From NCBI GenBank assembly GCA_032716605.1, contig CM064495.1, positions 24,273,760 to 24,337,759 of the forward strand: DNA of 64,000 nucleotides. The letters are read 5' to 3'. Below, piece after piece: positions 40,111-51,235 of the stretch; positions within the stretch are counted from its first letter, which is position 1; each line of letters starts with the position of its first letter. The notes under the pieces were generated by a model. It saw only the letters and a list, made by a program, of their open reading frames with translations, made no database searches and was not told where the DNA came from. The position numbers and the translations under genes are program-made. This DNA is from Paralithodes platypus (lineage: Eukaryota > Arthropoda > Malacostraca > Decapoda > Lithodidae).

Positions 40111-40365
40111 GATGACATAAACACCACAATAGCAGAGGCTCAGAGCGCCCTTTCTGCGTGGAACAGCCTCTGTGCCATCTTCCAAAAATATAAGATGCCT
40201 TCTACCACCACCGAAATAGTAGCAGAATCAGGACAAGCCCTTCTAGCCCTGAACATCATCAAACAGGGCAATGCAGGCAATATGAACACTATGACAGGCA
40301 ACCATACATCCTCTGGTGGGCCAGCATTATGCACAAGGCCCACTCAGAAATTTATATTTCTGTAA
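40111..40365 (+). other. Open frame without ATG, possible exon, unrecognised
   Basis: Reads DDINTTIAEAQSALSAWNSL, then CAIFQKYKMPS, ESGQALLALNIIKQG, to a stop at 40363-40365. CACAATAGCAG/AG at 40125-40137 could be a splice acceptor. The composition looks protein-like, with an amphipathic helical start. I do not recognise the family. It could be an exon of a host gene or a fragment of an element or virus-derived gene. Confidence 0.3.
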
Positions 40366-41172
40366 ATAAATACCATTGACAGTGATATAAAAACAACTAA
40401 CCCTATTGTTTGGTCGCAGCCAAGTGTAAGACTGGCACAAACATGGGATGCTCCAAGCTCCCTAGCCACGTATGAGACTGGTACCCCTGTGAGGCTTGAT
40501 GCTCACCAGCCGTGTTTGAAACCGGCACCTAAGAAGAGATTTCACCTCTACAAAGCTTAAAGGATGTGGTGTGAGACCATCCAAGAAGATCAGCAGTAGC
40601 AAGCAGAGAATAACCTCTACAGATCTTAAAGTTTGTGGTGTGAGACCGTCCAATAAAATCCCTAGTAACATAACAAATGATAAGTCCCTATGACCTACGG
40701 GAAGTGAACATTTGTTATGTCCCCCTCCTACACCCAGGAAGTCACTAAGACTAAATTAGCGTAGTGTTGTCTCTATTTTTTTAGTCCCTTCTTGTGACAA
40801 TATATTTTGCCCTTCAGGAAGACACTACACATACACTATCCTTGATTGTCCCTTATCTAATATCCTTAGATTACAATTTAACACTAGCATCAATGTAATT
40901 AAAAGATATTTGATAGCAGGAGGTTACCGTGAAGAACAACACACATCGTGAAACCTCGTACTCGTAGTATAGTGTCGTAGTATTCAGAGTCAGGCTAAAG
41001 AAGGAAAACGAACTTCAGTATATTTATGAGGACAGACTAAACTACTGTATTGTGTAATCGCATACCCATGCATTAACATCAACGTAATCGCAAATACCAT
41101 TTCCATATACCGGGTATTCTGATTGTGTCAAGATATTGCATTAATAATATTGTACTTGTAATTAACCCTTGC
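40366..41172. other. Unassigned sequence
   Basis: No gene. Two short related stretches (ATTTCACCTCTACAAAGCTT near 40540 and ATAACCTCTACAGATCTTAA near 40610), each followed by GTGGTGTGAGACC.TCCAA, form a weak tandem repeat of about 70 bp. Confidence 0.4.
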
Positions 41173-41397
41173 CTAACCCATTCAGTTCTGGTGACATCCT
41201 TTTCATTCTATTCTGACAACTATCAGAAGATTTTATTCAGCTTGGGAAGGACATCTACCAAACTTAAGGCTACAAACTACAGTATATCAATTAATCTGTA
41301 TAGCTAACATACCGTATATCCTTCCTACGCTTCATAAAATCGTCTATATGAAGCTGAAATCAAATAAAAAAGATGTCACCGATACTGAAAAGGTTAA
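41173..41397. mobile_element. TTAA-type MITE, family 3 relative (225 bp)
   Basis: Left CTAACCCATTCAGTTCTGGT GACATC; right end inverted TTAACCTTTTCAGTATCGGT GACATC. The first TTAA has mutated to CTAA. The interior has ATCAGAAGATTTTATTCAG and, inverted, AAAATCGTCTA, the core shared with 47201, 51017 and 52078. Confidence 0.65.
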
Positions 41398-41899
41398 GCT
41401 AAGAACCTACCATAAGATTTAATTCCATAACTATCTCCACGCTATATTCCGTGCGTTTATATTTAACTCACATTGAAGCACGTACCGTACCTAACTACTG
41501 CCCTAACTCAAGTTAACTTGATGCCCTTTCAGTGTTATTGTATTCTGTGTTTTGATTATTCATGTGATTAGAGTGTAAAGTCTCGTTGTGTGAGACCTTA
41601 TTTGTGTGTATAAATATAGTGTTGTTTTGTACCTATTGCATAACTCACCTCGTATTTTGTTGTAGGCCTAGTTATATATTGATCTCCAATTACTCCCCGT
41701 TAGAAGAACCCACAAATAGGCCCACCTGTTTTATCTAGCATAACAATATGTATATTTTGTGCCAAATTAATATTTGTGTATACAATACTGTTTCATGAGA
41801 ATGCAACAATACGTTATTTTATACGTATGACATACCAAATCATTAGTCCGAACCTATCATGATTATTCTAGTCTAGGATGAGAAATAATGATGAATACA

Positions 41900-41907
<8 letters not shown>

Positions 41908-41959
<52 letters not shown>

Positions 41960-42069
41960 GGTATATATATATATGGATAAAAACCACCATCTGAGGAAGA
42001 GCACTTTATTGACAGTCAATAAAGTGCCCTTCCTCAGATGGTGTTTTTTATCCACACACACACACACAC

Positions 42070-42125
<56 letters not shown>
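41908..42125. repeat. (TA)n tracts flanking a 79 bp hairpin
   Basis: (TA)n at 41908-41974 (with ACCGGT) and 42072-42122 enclose a hairpin at 41975-42053 (GGATAAAAACCACCATCTGA ... CCTCAGATGG..TTTATCC) whose arms of about 38 bases meet at TTGAC/AGTCAA. (CA)n follows the hairpin. Confidence 0.85.
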
Positions 42126-42137
<12 letters not shown>

Positions 42138-42360
42138 CAGAGAGTACAAAGGAGTACAAAGGAAATCAAGCAACAACAGATCTAGTGACCCTTCTAGGCT
42201 GCTTGTCCTCCAAAACACTGAGGATCAAGTGTCCAAACAGTGGTTTAGAGTGGGTAAGGGAACATTGGAAAGGGAACTACTGCCCTGCCACTAACGTGGC
42301 AGGACTAGGAAGTTAGTAGGGGACATATGGGTTAGTAACTGAGGGGAGGATAAAATAAAG
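42126..42360 (-). other. 3' untranslated end of LINE family C copy 1
   Basis: Follows the RT stop on the minus strand. It contains a stem CTGCCACGTTAGTGGCAG (42285-42302) and ends in the GAGAGA/(TA) tract. Confidence 0.5.
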
Positions 42361-44367
42361 TTATTCATTTACAAACGCAGTCAGTCGCGGGTTTGATGCG
42401 AGATATTTGTCTAGGCGGAATTTAAATGAATCAACGGTGCTGCAGTCTATAACGTCTCGGGGAAGCCCATTCCACAAGTTGACAACTCGATTGAAGAAGA
42501 AATTCTTAGATTCGTGTGAGTTAAAAGATTTACCAATAATTTTGCAACCGTTTCCCCGCGTGTAATTAGATTGGTCGATAGTGAAGTACTTACTACAGTT
42601 CATATTGTCGATGCCTTTGATGATTTTGAACACTTGAATTAAGTCACCTCTTAATCTGCGCTGGGTTAAAGGAAATAGATTTAATTCTCTAAGACGCTCT
42701 TCGTATGGTTTGTTCTTTAGGCTAGGTATCATTTTGGTATCTCTACGTTGAACTCGTTCTAGCTTGTTTATGTCTTTTTGGTAATAAGGGCACCAGCATT
42801 GAACGCAGTATTCCAGAAGAGGGCGGACTAAGGAATTGTAAAGGGTTAGGATTACGTCTTTGGATTTATGCTCAAATGATCTGCCTATAAAGCCAATTAT
42901 GTTGTTTGCCTTCTTAACAACTTCTGAAGATTGTTGACTCGGTTTTAGGTTACTCGATATTGTTACTCCCAGATCGGTTTCTCTGTTTACATTCTTAAGC
43001 TGAGTGCCATTCATCGAATAGTTTGCTTTCTCATTTAGGTATCCGATATGTAGTACTTTACATTTATCCGCATTGAAACTCATTTGCCAAATTTGGGCCC
43101 AATGTGACAATTTATCTAGATTGTGTTGCATATCGTCAACTTGATCTTTTGAGAGTACGCTATTTGCAATTTTTGTATCGTCAGCAAATTTTGAGATTGT
43201 ACAGGTGAGACCCTCATCTATGTCGTTGATGTAAATTAGAAAGAGAATTGGTCCTAATACCGATCCCTGGGGTACCTCGCTACTTACATTGGTCCATTTA
43301 GATGCCTTACCGTTTATGACTACTCTTTGCTTTCTGTCGCTGAGCCAATTTTCTATCCATTTCAACACACCGTCTTGTATTCCATGCGCTTTTAGTTTTA
43401 GCAGTAAACGTTTGTGGGGAACTTTGTCAAAGGCCTTTTGAAAATCAAGGTATATAATATCTACAGCTTTACTCTCATCGTAGAGGTTGAGGATATCGTG
43501 GAAGAAGTCTAAGAGGTTTGTTAAACAGGAACGTTTTTTACGAAAGCAGTGTTGAGTATCTTTAAGTATGTTATTTTCCTCTAAGTGATTTACGAGTCTG
43601 TCTCTTATGACCGTTTCTAGCATTTTACATACAACTGAGGTTAAGCTAATTGGACGATAGTTACTGGGTAGGGATTTGCTGCCTTTTTTAATATCGGTGT
43701 TACGTTGGCTATCTTCCACTGATCAGGCATAGTTCCAGACTGCAAGGATTTATTGAATAGTAATGTCAGTGGTTTGGAGAGCTCATCCTTAGCTTCCTTT
43801 AGAAATCTAGGCGAGATTGTATCAGGTCCAGGCGTTTTATTTACCTTGAGTTTATCTAAACAATTCAATACTTCTCTCTCTGTAACGGTGATATTGCTTA
43901 GAACATCTGAATTATCAATCTGAATCGGCGATGGTGTAGGGATATCACTGAGGTCTTCTGTTGTAAAAACTGATGCAAAGAAGGTATTGAGGGCATTACT
44001 CATTTGTACTTCGTCTTCGGTGTATTCTCCATTTTCATCGACTAACGGTCCAACAGTTGAAGTAACTACTTTTTTCTTTCTGATATAACTATAGAATTCT
44101 TTCGGGTTTGTTTTACTTTGATTCGCAATATGTAACTCTAGGGTCTTTTTACTTTGCTTAATTAACTTTTTGGCTTTGCGTCGTAGCTCTACAAATTTCA
44201 CCCGTTCTTCGTCATTTTGTGAGGATTTTAATCTATCATTAGCAAAAATTTTAGCAAGCAGGCAGTTTGAAATATCTTTATTCCACCATTTAGGCTTTTT
44301 ATTATGGCCTGGACGCCGTATTTTCGATGGTATGCAGTCTTGCACTGCTTTTAGGTAAGTGGTTTCG

Positions 44368-44369
<2 letters not shown>
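42361..44369 (-). pseudogene. LINE family C (CR1 group), RT ORF, 5' truncated, one frameshift
   Basis: The minus-strand protein starts inside the linker (KPKWWNKDISNCLLAK). It continues TPGPDTISPRFLKEAK, then after a shift in an A6 run near 43684 reads NYRPISLTSVVCKMLE, LDFQKAFDKVPHKRLL with a catalytic Asp, SEVPQGSVLGPILF and FADDTKIANSV with the Asp pair. The C-terminal blocks are LERVQRRDTKMIPSL, YEERLRELNLFPL and WNGLPRDVI. The end is at 42361. The endonuclease is missing because the copy begins at a (GA)n tract at 44370. Apart from the shift it is well preserved. Confidence 0.9.
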
Positions 44370-44621
<252 letters not shown>

Positions 44622-44929
44622 TTGATGTAGATAATTAAATTAGAAGATAAAATGTGGGTAGACATATAAACAAACGGAGAATACTAAACAGTAAAGAGAT
44701 AAAGGTGTACAGTGTAGATTCGAGAGCTGGAGAGAGAAGTAGGAAGAGAAACCCCAGGCGGCTCCAAAGGTCTAGGTTGATGGATCGAGAGTAAGTAAGT
44801 GCTGGTAGCCTGGTACTGGGGAGAGGAAAAACCCGACCACCAGAACCTCTGTACTGGGAGGACAAGGGACTGACTGAAGACTGGTTGGGAATATTCACAC
44901 AGGCGATTCATTCCTGGCAACCACTTTGG
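44622..44929. other. Unassigned sequence
   Basis: No gene seen; plain purine-rich DNA between the (GA)n tract and repeat X. Confidence 0.35.
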
Positions 44930-45190
44930 AACTCCCCTTTTTCGCTCCAATAGTTTGGAGAGCTTAAGACGTGTCACCCCATTAGTTTGGCGATAATAAG
45001 ACGCTTCACCCCATTCTGGTGTCGATTATTGCTGGGCGAGCGATAGCGTGCCTGTAACTTAGAAGAAATCGGCCTGGGACATGTTTCTATCGGAAAATTT
45101 ACTAAATTCGCTTGAAGGGGGTCTGGGTGAGCATTTTTTAGTTTGAGGGAAGTCAGGGAAGGCGTTTATGTTAGCCTAGGTGACAAACTA
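44930..45190 (+). repeat. Dispersed repeat X, copy a
   Basis: Shares ordered landmarks with other copies: CCATTAGTTTGGCGAT, AAGAC..TTCRCCCCATT, GTGTCGATT, GGCGAGCGATAGC, CTGTAA.TTA and CGAAGGGGG. It forms an inverted pair with copy b at 45464-45880. Confidence 0.6.
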
Positions 45191-45463
45191 AGATATATAG
45201 ATAGAAATGCAATAGTTCCTTGATAATTTAACAAAGGCATACGAACATCAACAGACTAATTAGTACTACCGGGGCTGTTTATCATGTGTTGTACATAAAC
45301 TGTGGAATTATATGTTATGGTACTACCCCTTATAGTTAGCAGTCCTTGTGTGCTTCTAATAGTCTGTGACTATGTAATAATAGCCTGACGTAGTAAAACG
45401 GTTGAGTTAAGGTGTTTTGATTTATTTAAGCTTCCTCCCTTGACCTCCATCAAGTTTAATAAA

Positions 45464-45683
45464 AACACCTCCAAGTACCCCCCTTCGAGATATATTTGTA
45501 AACACCTCCAAGTACCCCCCTTCGAGATATATTTGTAAATTAATCAAAACACCTCCAAGTACCCCCCTTCGAGATATATTTGTAAATTAATCAAAACACC
45601 TCCAAGTACCCCCCTTCGAGATATATTTGTAAATTAATCAAAACACCTCCAAGTACCCCCCTTCGAGATATATTTGTAAATTT
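45464..45683. repeat. Five-copy tandem repeat
   Basis: The unit AAACACCTCCAAGTACCCCC CTTCGAGATATATTTGT recurs five times, mostly with AAATTAATC added (period about 46 bp; the first step is shorter, about 38). The unit is the minus-strand version of the outer end of repeat X (CTCGAAGGGGG). Confidence 0.92.
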
Positions 45684-45880
45684 TTTGGTAGAAACATTTC
45701 CTCCTAAATTACAGGCTAGCTATCGCTTGCCACGAAAAATTCGACAACTAAGTGGCACAAAAGGTCTAAATATTGACATAGAAATGGGGCGAAAGGTCTT
45801 AAAATCGTCAAACTAATAGGGCAAACATCTTAAAATCTCAAAACTAATGGCGCTAAACATGAGGGAGAAGGTGGTCAAGA
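45684..45880 (-). repeat. Dispersed repeat X, copy b
   Basis: Reverse complement reads CCTTCTCCCTCATGTTTAGC, TATTAGTTTGACGATTTTAA, CGCCCCATTTCTATGTCAAT, GTGCCACTTAGTTGTCG and GGCAAGCGATAGCTAG, as in copies c and d. It is continuous with the tandem array at 45464-45683. Confidence 0.65.
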
Positions 45881-47200
45881 AAAACCCAAAGCTCATCTAA
45901 ATGGTAAAGTATTGATTCTGACAGTACACTCCAAATGTAATGTTGACTGGCTAGTTATGGTCAGACAAACCCGACCAGGAGGAGAATATGTAGGCAACAT
46001 GCTAGTGACTTTTGAGAACGGATCTAGCGGTATTTTGTGGTAACACTTGACTTATGGTTGAGGAAGGAGCATCGAAATACGAGTCACACGGGAAATTGTC
46101 AAACCAATTGAAGGTCCATATCATTTGTATATAAGTAAGCATTTGGCAAAGTAAGGAATTGTTAAAAGCCTTAGCCAATACTCTGCTATTCACAAAAAAA
46201 TATATATTTGAATTATTAGTATTATTTGGTAGGGTAGGTATGAATAGGTAGGTTGGTTAAATAATTGGTGGAATTCGTTGGGAGTTAAAGCAAAGAAATG
46301 CATGGATCTGAATGATGAGGCCAAGATTTATTAGCAAAACTAGGGGAAGCCGAGACTGAAGACTGAAAACGTTGTGTGGGTTACAGAGTATGTTTTTAAA
46401 TTAATTTCTGAATAGACAGTTTTTCAATGCTGCGGCCAAATTATTCCACCAATTTCTATTATTTTGGTACCAAAATGTTCGGAATTGCGAGCCTCACCCA
46501 ACTACGCAGAAATGGCTTTGATCATCAGTATAGTTTTCAAGATATGGATTTTCAAGTGAATTAAAGTTTTTTTCAAGATAGCCGAATAAAACCCATGTGC
46601 AATGCAAAACCTTTTCTATAACATTGTGGAGCATTGGCAGTGGAGTCCATATATCAAAGCACAATAATTTCCTATGAGTGGGAGACACGGTATTTAAGTC
46701 TGATTTTTTTTTTAAATGCGGCCGCCACGGGCGTGTTTGGCCGCCATTTTGGAAGTATATCAATATCAAAAGCTGCCTAATACAAAAACGCACCTTGTGT
46801 CAAAGTTTGGTCCCGATCCGACAAGCGGTTCCGGAGTTATTGCGTACCGGTAATAACCGGCGTGAAAGAATAATTTACAAGAATTTAAGTTTAACGATTA
46901 CAAAAGAGGTTCCCCGCCATGGCTTGAACCCCTAATAAAGATAAAAAAATATAAATTCTGCTAACAGTGTACAAGATAAAGAATACTGTCTGTCTGTCTC
47001 GTGAAAGGTAACCATAGCTTTTGTTCCCAGCTCAGGGTAAATTACCATGGTCCCCGCTTGATTAGTCAGTTACTACAACGATTATGTACCAAAATAGGTT
47101 GTTGGTGGTAAAGACACAATAGCAGAGTAGGTTGTAGAGTAGAAATAGTAAGGTAGTAGTAATATTAGTTGAATTAGTAGAATAGAGTAGAGATAGGTTG
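45881..47200. other. Unassigned sequence
   Basis: No gene that I believe. 46490-46870 has a block ending GGTCCCGATCCGACAAGCGG, and GGTTCAAGCC (minus, near 46920) is a weak B-box. Short AT-rich and TAGTAGAATAG repeats lie at 47130-47200. Confidence 0.35.
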
Positions 47201-47413
47201 TTAACCCCTTCACCACCATTACATTATTTTCATCCTATTCTGGTTACCATTAGACGATTTTCTTTAGTTTGTAATCTACCTAAACGACTCAAATGGGTAA
47301 ATACGATCTCAATAAACCCTCTTAGTAACATAGGTCTTTCTTAAACTGCATAAAATCGTCTAATTTTTGCAGGAATTAAAGGCATAAAGGCGTGATGGTG
47401 CTGAAGGGGTTAA
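47201..47413. mobile_element. TTAA-type MITE, family 3 (213 bp)
   Basis: TTAA at both ends; inverted ends TTAACCCCTTCACCACCAT and TTAACCCCTTCAGCACCAT. The interior holds TTAGACGATTTT and its inverse AAAATCGTCTAA about 125 bp apart. No ORF. Confidence 0.85.
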
Positions 47414-47544
47414 CTATTAAAACCTGGCACTAATATGAAGCTTTTTTTCTTTTTTCTTTTTTTCTATGTGATTGAGGGAGGCAAAAGGCAGAACTGCCTA
47501 TAGCGAGTGCCTCCCCCATAGTTGAAAGAGTGACAGGGCCAAAA

Positions 47545-48236
47545 TCAAGGGATGTTCGAGTCAAAATGCCTGGACACACGGAGTTTGAAGCAATTTAAGT
47601 CATAGGAAGAGGGAAAGACTAATTCTGGGAGAGAGTTCCAGAGCTCAGCTGTTGAGTAGAAGAAAGTTTGAGAGTAACGTTTCACTCTTGGGTTGGAGAG
47701 TTGCACAGAGTAGGGGTGGGATTGAGTTGCAAGACGGGTACCACGTGCCCTACGTAAAGGAGGTGGTATATACTGGGAAAGCTCTGAGGAACACTGATTA
47801 TTATAGTAGCGATAGAATAGTGAGAGAGATGCAACATTGCGGCGGACAGAGAGAGATTGCAGAGAGTTAGTGAGTGGACGGGAGTTAATGATACGAAAGG
47901 CCTTCCTTTCAACTTTGTCTAGGAGAGCGGTGTGAGAGGACCCTCCCCACACATGTGAACAATACTCAATACAAGGATGCACTATGCCCCTGTACAGAGC
48001 AAGAAGCTGTGCAGGGGAAAAGAACCCCCTAAGGCGGTTGAGCACACCCAGCTTCTGGGAGGCTGCCTTAGCAAGACTGGTAATATGGTCCTTCCAACTG
48101 AGAGCAGAACAAAAAGAAACACCAAGAATATTGAGAGAAGATGAAAGATTGATTTTTGTATTGTTGAAGAATAAGGGATAGTCCGCTGGGAGTTCCTTAC
48201 GGGTAGATAGATGGAGAAATTGGGTTTTGGAAGCAT
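47545..48236 (-). pseudogene. LINE-A copy II, C-terminal part of RT ORF
   Basis: Contains QFLHLSTRKELPADYPLFFN, then SWKDHITSLAKAASQKLG (frameshift), LYRGIVHPCIEYCSHVWGGS, ALLDKVERKAFRIINSRPLT, SLFYRYYNNQCSSELSQYIP, WNSLPELVFPSSYDLNCFK and ends SNIP. A complete C-terminal domain of the family. Confidence 0.88.
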
Positions 48237-48264
48237 TTACCTTTTGATACCTTTTGATGTGTTC

Positions 48265-48281
48265 GCCGCTCTTCTAGCGGC
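48265..48281 (-). ncRNA. LINE-B 3' stem-loop, copy 1
   Basis: GCCGCT-loop-AGCGGC just before the tail repeats. The equivalent in copy 2 (56765-56782) is GCCACT/AGTGGC, a paired change. Such 3' hairpins are known RT recognition sites in related LINEs; here that role is inferred. Confidence 0.6.
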
Positions 48282-48443
48282 ACCAAGGAGCGCGACGCCC
48301 CTCGTTATGGGTGGTGATTTGGTGCAGTAGACTGTTTGAAGCGACAGCTCGCTCCCTTGCGAGGATGGGCTCGTCTGGCACTTTTTGCAGTTCGACATCT
48401 AGGGCTCTCTTGAAGTTGTCTAACGAGATGTCCCTCATGTCTC

Positions 48444-49120
48444 TTACTCGCCGTGGGAGTTTGTTGAAGAGACGTGGGCCTCTGTGTGATAGCAGCCCTC
48501 TCGCAGAGAGCCCATAGCACCCCTGTTATTCATCCGGGGGATTTCGCATTCCCAGCCTCTCCTATCACTGAATTTCATGCCTATCGGAGTATGTAGGTTT
48601 GGTACTAAACCCTCTGCGATTTTCCACGTGTATATTATTAGGTAACGTTCTCTTCTACGTTCCAGTGAGTACAGATTCAGTGCTCTTAAACGCTCCCAAT
48701 AGTGTAGATGTTTTATCGAACTTATATGCGAAGTGAAATTTCTTTGTACACTCTCTACGTCATTTATTTCACCTGCTTTGTATGGGGATGTTAATACGCT
48801 ACAGTATTCAAGCCGCGGTAGCACTAGAGATTTGAAGAGCGTTATCATAGGCAATTCACCGCGTGTTTTAAAAGTACGCAGAATCCAAGCCGTTAAGACG
48901 TTTCGCAGCCGCCACTTTGACCCATATTTTCAGACATTAATACCCCAAGGTCTTTCACACTGTCTTTCCGTTCTATTATGTGGTTAGATTCTGTTAAGTA
49001 ATTTGTAATTTCTTTAACACCATTATTATCTCCGTACCGTATTAATTGGAATTTTTCCTCATTGAATTGCATGTTGTTTTCCCTGGTCCACTGGAACACT
49101 ACATTCATGTCTTCTTGCAG
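48444..49120 (-). pseudogene. LINE-B copy 1, C-terminal part of RT ORF
   Basis: Continues the RT in shifted frames: VFQWTRENNMQFNEEKFQLI, KDLGVLMSENM, LPRLEYCSVLTSPYKAGEIN, VQRNFTSHISSIKHLHYWER, RRRERYLIIYTWKI and MKFSDRRGWECEIPR. The last block (F+..L+..PR+VR type) is cut by another shift near 48500. Confidence 0.85.
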
Positions 49121-50998
49121 TCAGCCCGTGTCCTCTTGTGTGTTTACTATCTTGCTTAATTTTGTGTCATCAGCAAAAGACGACACCGTACTGTGTCTGG
49201 TGTTGGTATCTATGTCGCAAATTAGTATGAGGAACAGAAGTGGCGCTAGTACTGTTCCTTGGGGCACTGAGCTTTTGACATCCGAAGGCTCAGAAGTGAC
49301 TTGGTTTACTGCTACCGATTGTTTTCGGTTTACGAGGAAATTGTATATCCACCGTCCGATTTTCCCAGTTATACCTTTTGCTTTCAGTTTGTGGGCTATT
49401 ATACCATGGTCACATTTATCAAATGCCTTAGCAAAATCGGTGTAAATGACATCCACGTTTTTCTTTTCTTCTAGCGCTTTAAGAATTTTGTCATAGTGTT
49501 CCAAAAGTTGTGAGAGACATGATCTTCCCGCTCTGAACCCATGTTGACCGGTGTTGTGTAGTTCATTTGTCTCCATGAATGTTGAAATTTTGCTTCGCAG
49601 GACTCGCTCGAAAACTTTAATGATGTGAGAGGTTAGAGCTACCAGGCGGTAGTTTTTTGGTAGTGCTTTACTCCCTCCTTTATGCAGTGGGGCAATTATT
49701 GCATTTTTAAAGCTATCTGGTATGTCACCAGTGTCTAGACTCCTTCTCCACATTATAGCCAGGGGTTTTGAGAGGTTTTCCTTACATTTTTTCATTAGGA
49801 TCGAATTCCATGAGTCCGGGCATGGTGCCGAGTGGGATGGCATGTTGGAAATGGCCTCTTCTATGTCTTTTGGACCGAAATCAATATCCAGCATCTGAGG
49901 GGTTTCCGTGGGGGAGGTTTCCATGAAAAATATATTTTGGTCTCTGATGACTTTTGTTTCATCAGGCTCACTGAATGCCATTTCATACTGCCTGCTTAAG
50001 AGTTCGCTCATTTCCTTTTTGTCCCCTGTGAAAGAGCCGTCCCCTTTGCTCAGTGGGCCGATGTTTGATGTTGTTTTAGCCTTTTGTTTGGCGTATGAAA
50101 AGAAGTATTTGGATTTTTTCTTTATACCTGCAATAGCTTTCTTCTCCTCTTCCATATGTTGTAGTTCATATGATATTTTTAGCCTTTGTTCAATTTCCCC
50201 AATTTCTCTATCTATTTCGACCTTTTGCCTATCCTGTAGATTTTGATGTGTGCGTCTTTGTGTGAGTAATTTTCTTCTTCTGTACAGCCTCCTCCTTTCC
50301 CGATCTTGTTTGCTTCTTCGTTTTGTTTGTCTTGCAGGTATATGGTGGCTACAGATTTGGGTCATGGTTTCTGTTATTAAGACTAGACATTCTGCTGGTG
50401 TCAGGTTATCCATTAAATCTTCCCAGTCTATTTCCTCCATTTCTTGATTTACCTCTTCCCACCTAATGTTTTTGTTATTGAAGGTAACAAGGTTTTCTCT
50501 GCCCCAATTGGAGATAGTATTTAGATCAGAATTTAAGAGTTCTATGGCTTCATTACGTTTGTCATTGAGGGATTGCTGGCTGGGGCGTTCTGAAAAACTA
50601 ATGGAGTAGTGTAAGGTTGAGTCGTCTGCGTATGAATGGATGGGAATTGAGGTACAGTTGAGGAGATCATTTATAAAAATTAGAAAGAGAATAGGAGATA
50701 GGACAGAGCCCTGAGGAACACCGGAGTTTATAGGGTGAGGAAGTGAACAATGGCCGTCCACAACCGCGGCTATGGAACGGCCGGAAAGGAAATTAGAGAC
50801 AAAGGCACAGATGGAGGGATAGAAACCGAAGGAGGGTAGTTTAGAAATTAAAGATTTGTGCCAGACTCTATCGAAGGCTTTCGATATGTCTAGTGCAATA
50901 GAAAAAGTCTCACCGAATTCCCGAAAGGAGGATGACCAAGAGTTAGTAAGATATGGACAGAGGACCTTCATATTCTTCCCAGTACGGTAAGTATCCAT
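49121..50998 (-). pseudogene. Chimeric frame: LINE-A RT fused in frame to LINE-B linker and RT
   Basis: 625 codons. Residues about 15-170 are LINE-A RT (IALDISKAFDRVWHKSLISK, PINSGVPQGSVLSP, HSYADDSTLHYS). The fusion point is near SNWGRENLVTFN/NKNIRWEE (about 50480). Then come the LINE-B linker (SKQDRERRRLYRRRKLL, KSKYFFSYAKQKA) and LINE-B RT (NYRLVALTSHIIKVFE, QHGFRAGRSCLSQLL, VIYTDFAKAFDKCDHG, SSVPQGTVLAPLLF, SFADDTKLSKI). It ends at a stop at 49121. Two RT palms sit in one frame by chance of insertion. Confidence 0.9.
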
Positions 50999-51016
50999 AC
51001 ATCACCTGCTAAGATA
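50958..51016. other. Short junction sequence upstream of LINE-A copy II
   Basis: GACAGAGGACCTTCATATTC and following bases; not LINE-A. Nothing recognised. Confidence 0.3.
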
Positions 51017-51235
51017 TTAACTCCTTCAGGATTTTGTCGCGCTTGGAGAGTATACTCTGGCTAATATCAGATGATTCTATACAGCTTACAAAGGATCTGT
51101 AGGAATTATAAGGGTAAAGACTAGCTCAATTAAACCTCTGACTTCCATATACCATTCCTAATCTGAATAATATCGTCTAATAACAGCCAGAAAATATAAA
51201 TCAAATGCGCCTTCGCTTCCTAAGTATAGATAAAT
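51017..51235. mobile_element. Family 3 MITE relative (degraded)
   Basis: TTAACTCCTTCAGGATTTTG at the left. The interior has ATATCAGATGATTCTA and, inverted, AATATCGTCTAATA, with CTGGCTAATATCAG as in 52078. The right TTAA was not found. Confidence 0.5.

Larger units (their letters stand above)
48237..50480 (-). mobile_element. LINE family B, copy 1, nested in LINE-A
   Basis: 5' truncated in the linker after the endonuclease. It carries a linker, RT and C-terminus. The 3' end has a stem-loop (48265-48281) and a duplicated tail ATCAAAAGGT. The insertion point is in LINE-A between TTACCTT and AATGCTTCC; at most a base or two is duplicated. Confidence 0.85.
47440..50957 (-). mobile_element. LINE family A, copy II, with nested LINE-B
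   Basis: Minus-strand copy starting inside RT (LTNSWSSSFREFGETF) near 50957, interrupted from 50480 to 48237 by a LINE-B, and ending after a 3' stem-loop region and a T-rich tail near 47440. Removing the insert rejoins ACCTTGTTACCTT with AATGCTTCCAAAACC, as in copy III at 54497-54526. Confidence 0.85.

Noticed and set aside
45464..45683. CRISPR-like array
   Set aside because: The spacers are nearly identical, the array is a simple tandem repeat and the DNA is eukaryotic.
46494..46935. ORFs on both strands near 46.5-46.9 kb
   Set aside because: The two frames overlap each other and lack motifs; probably part of a non-coding dispersed repeat.
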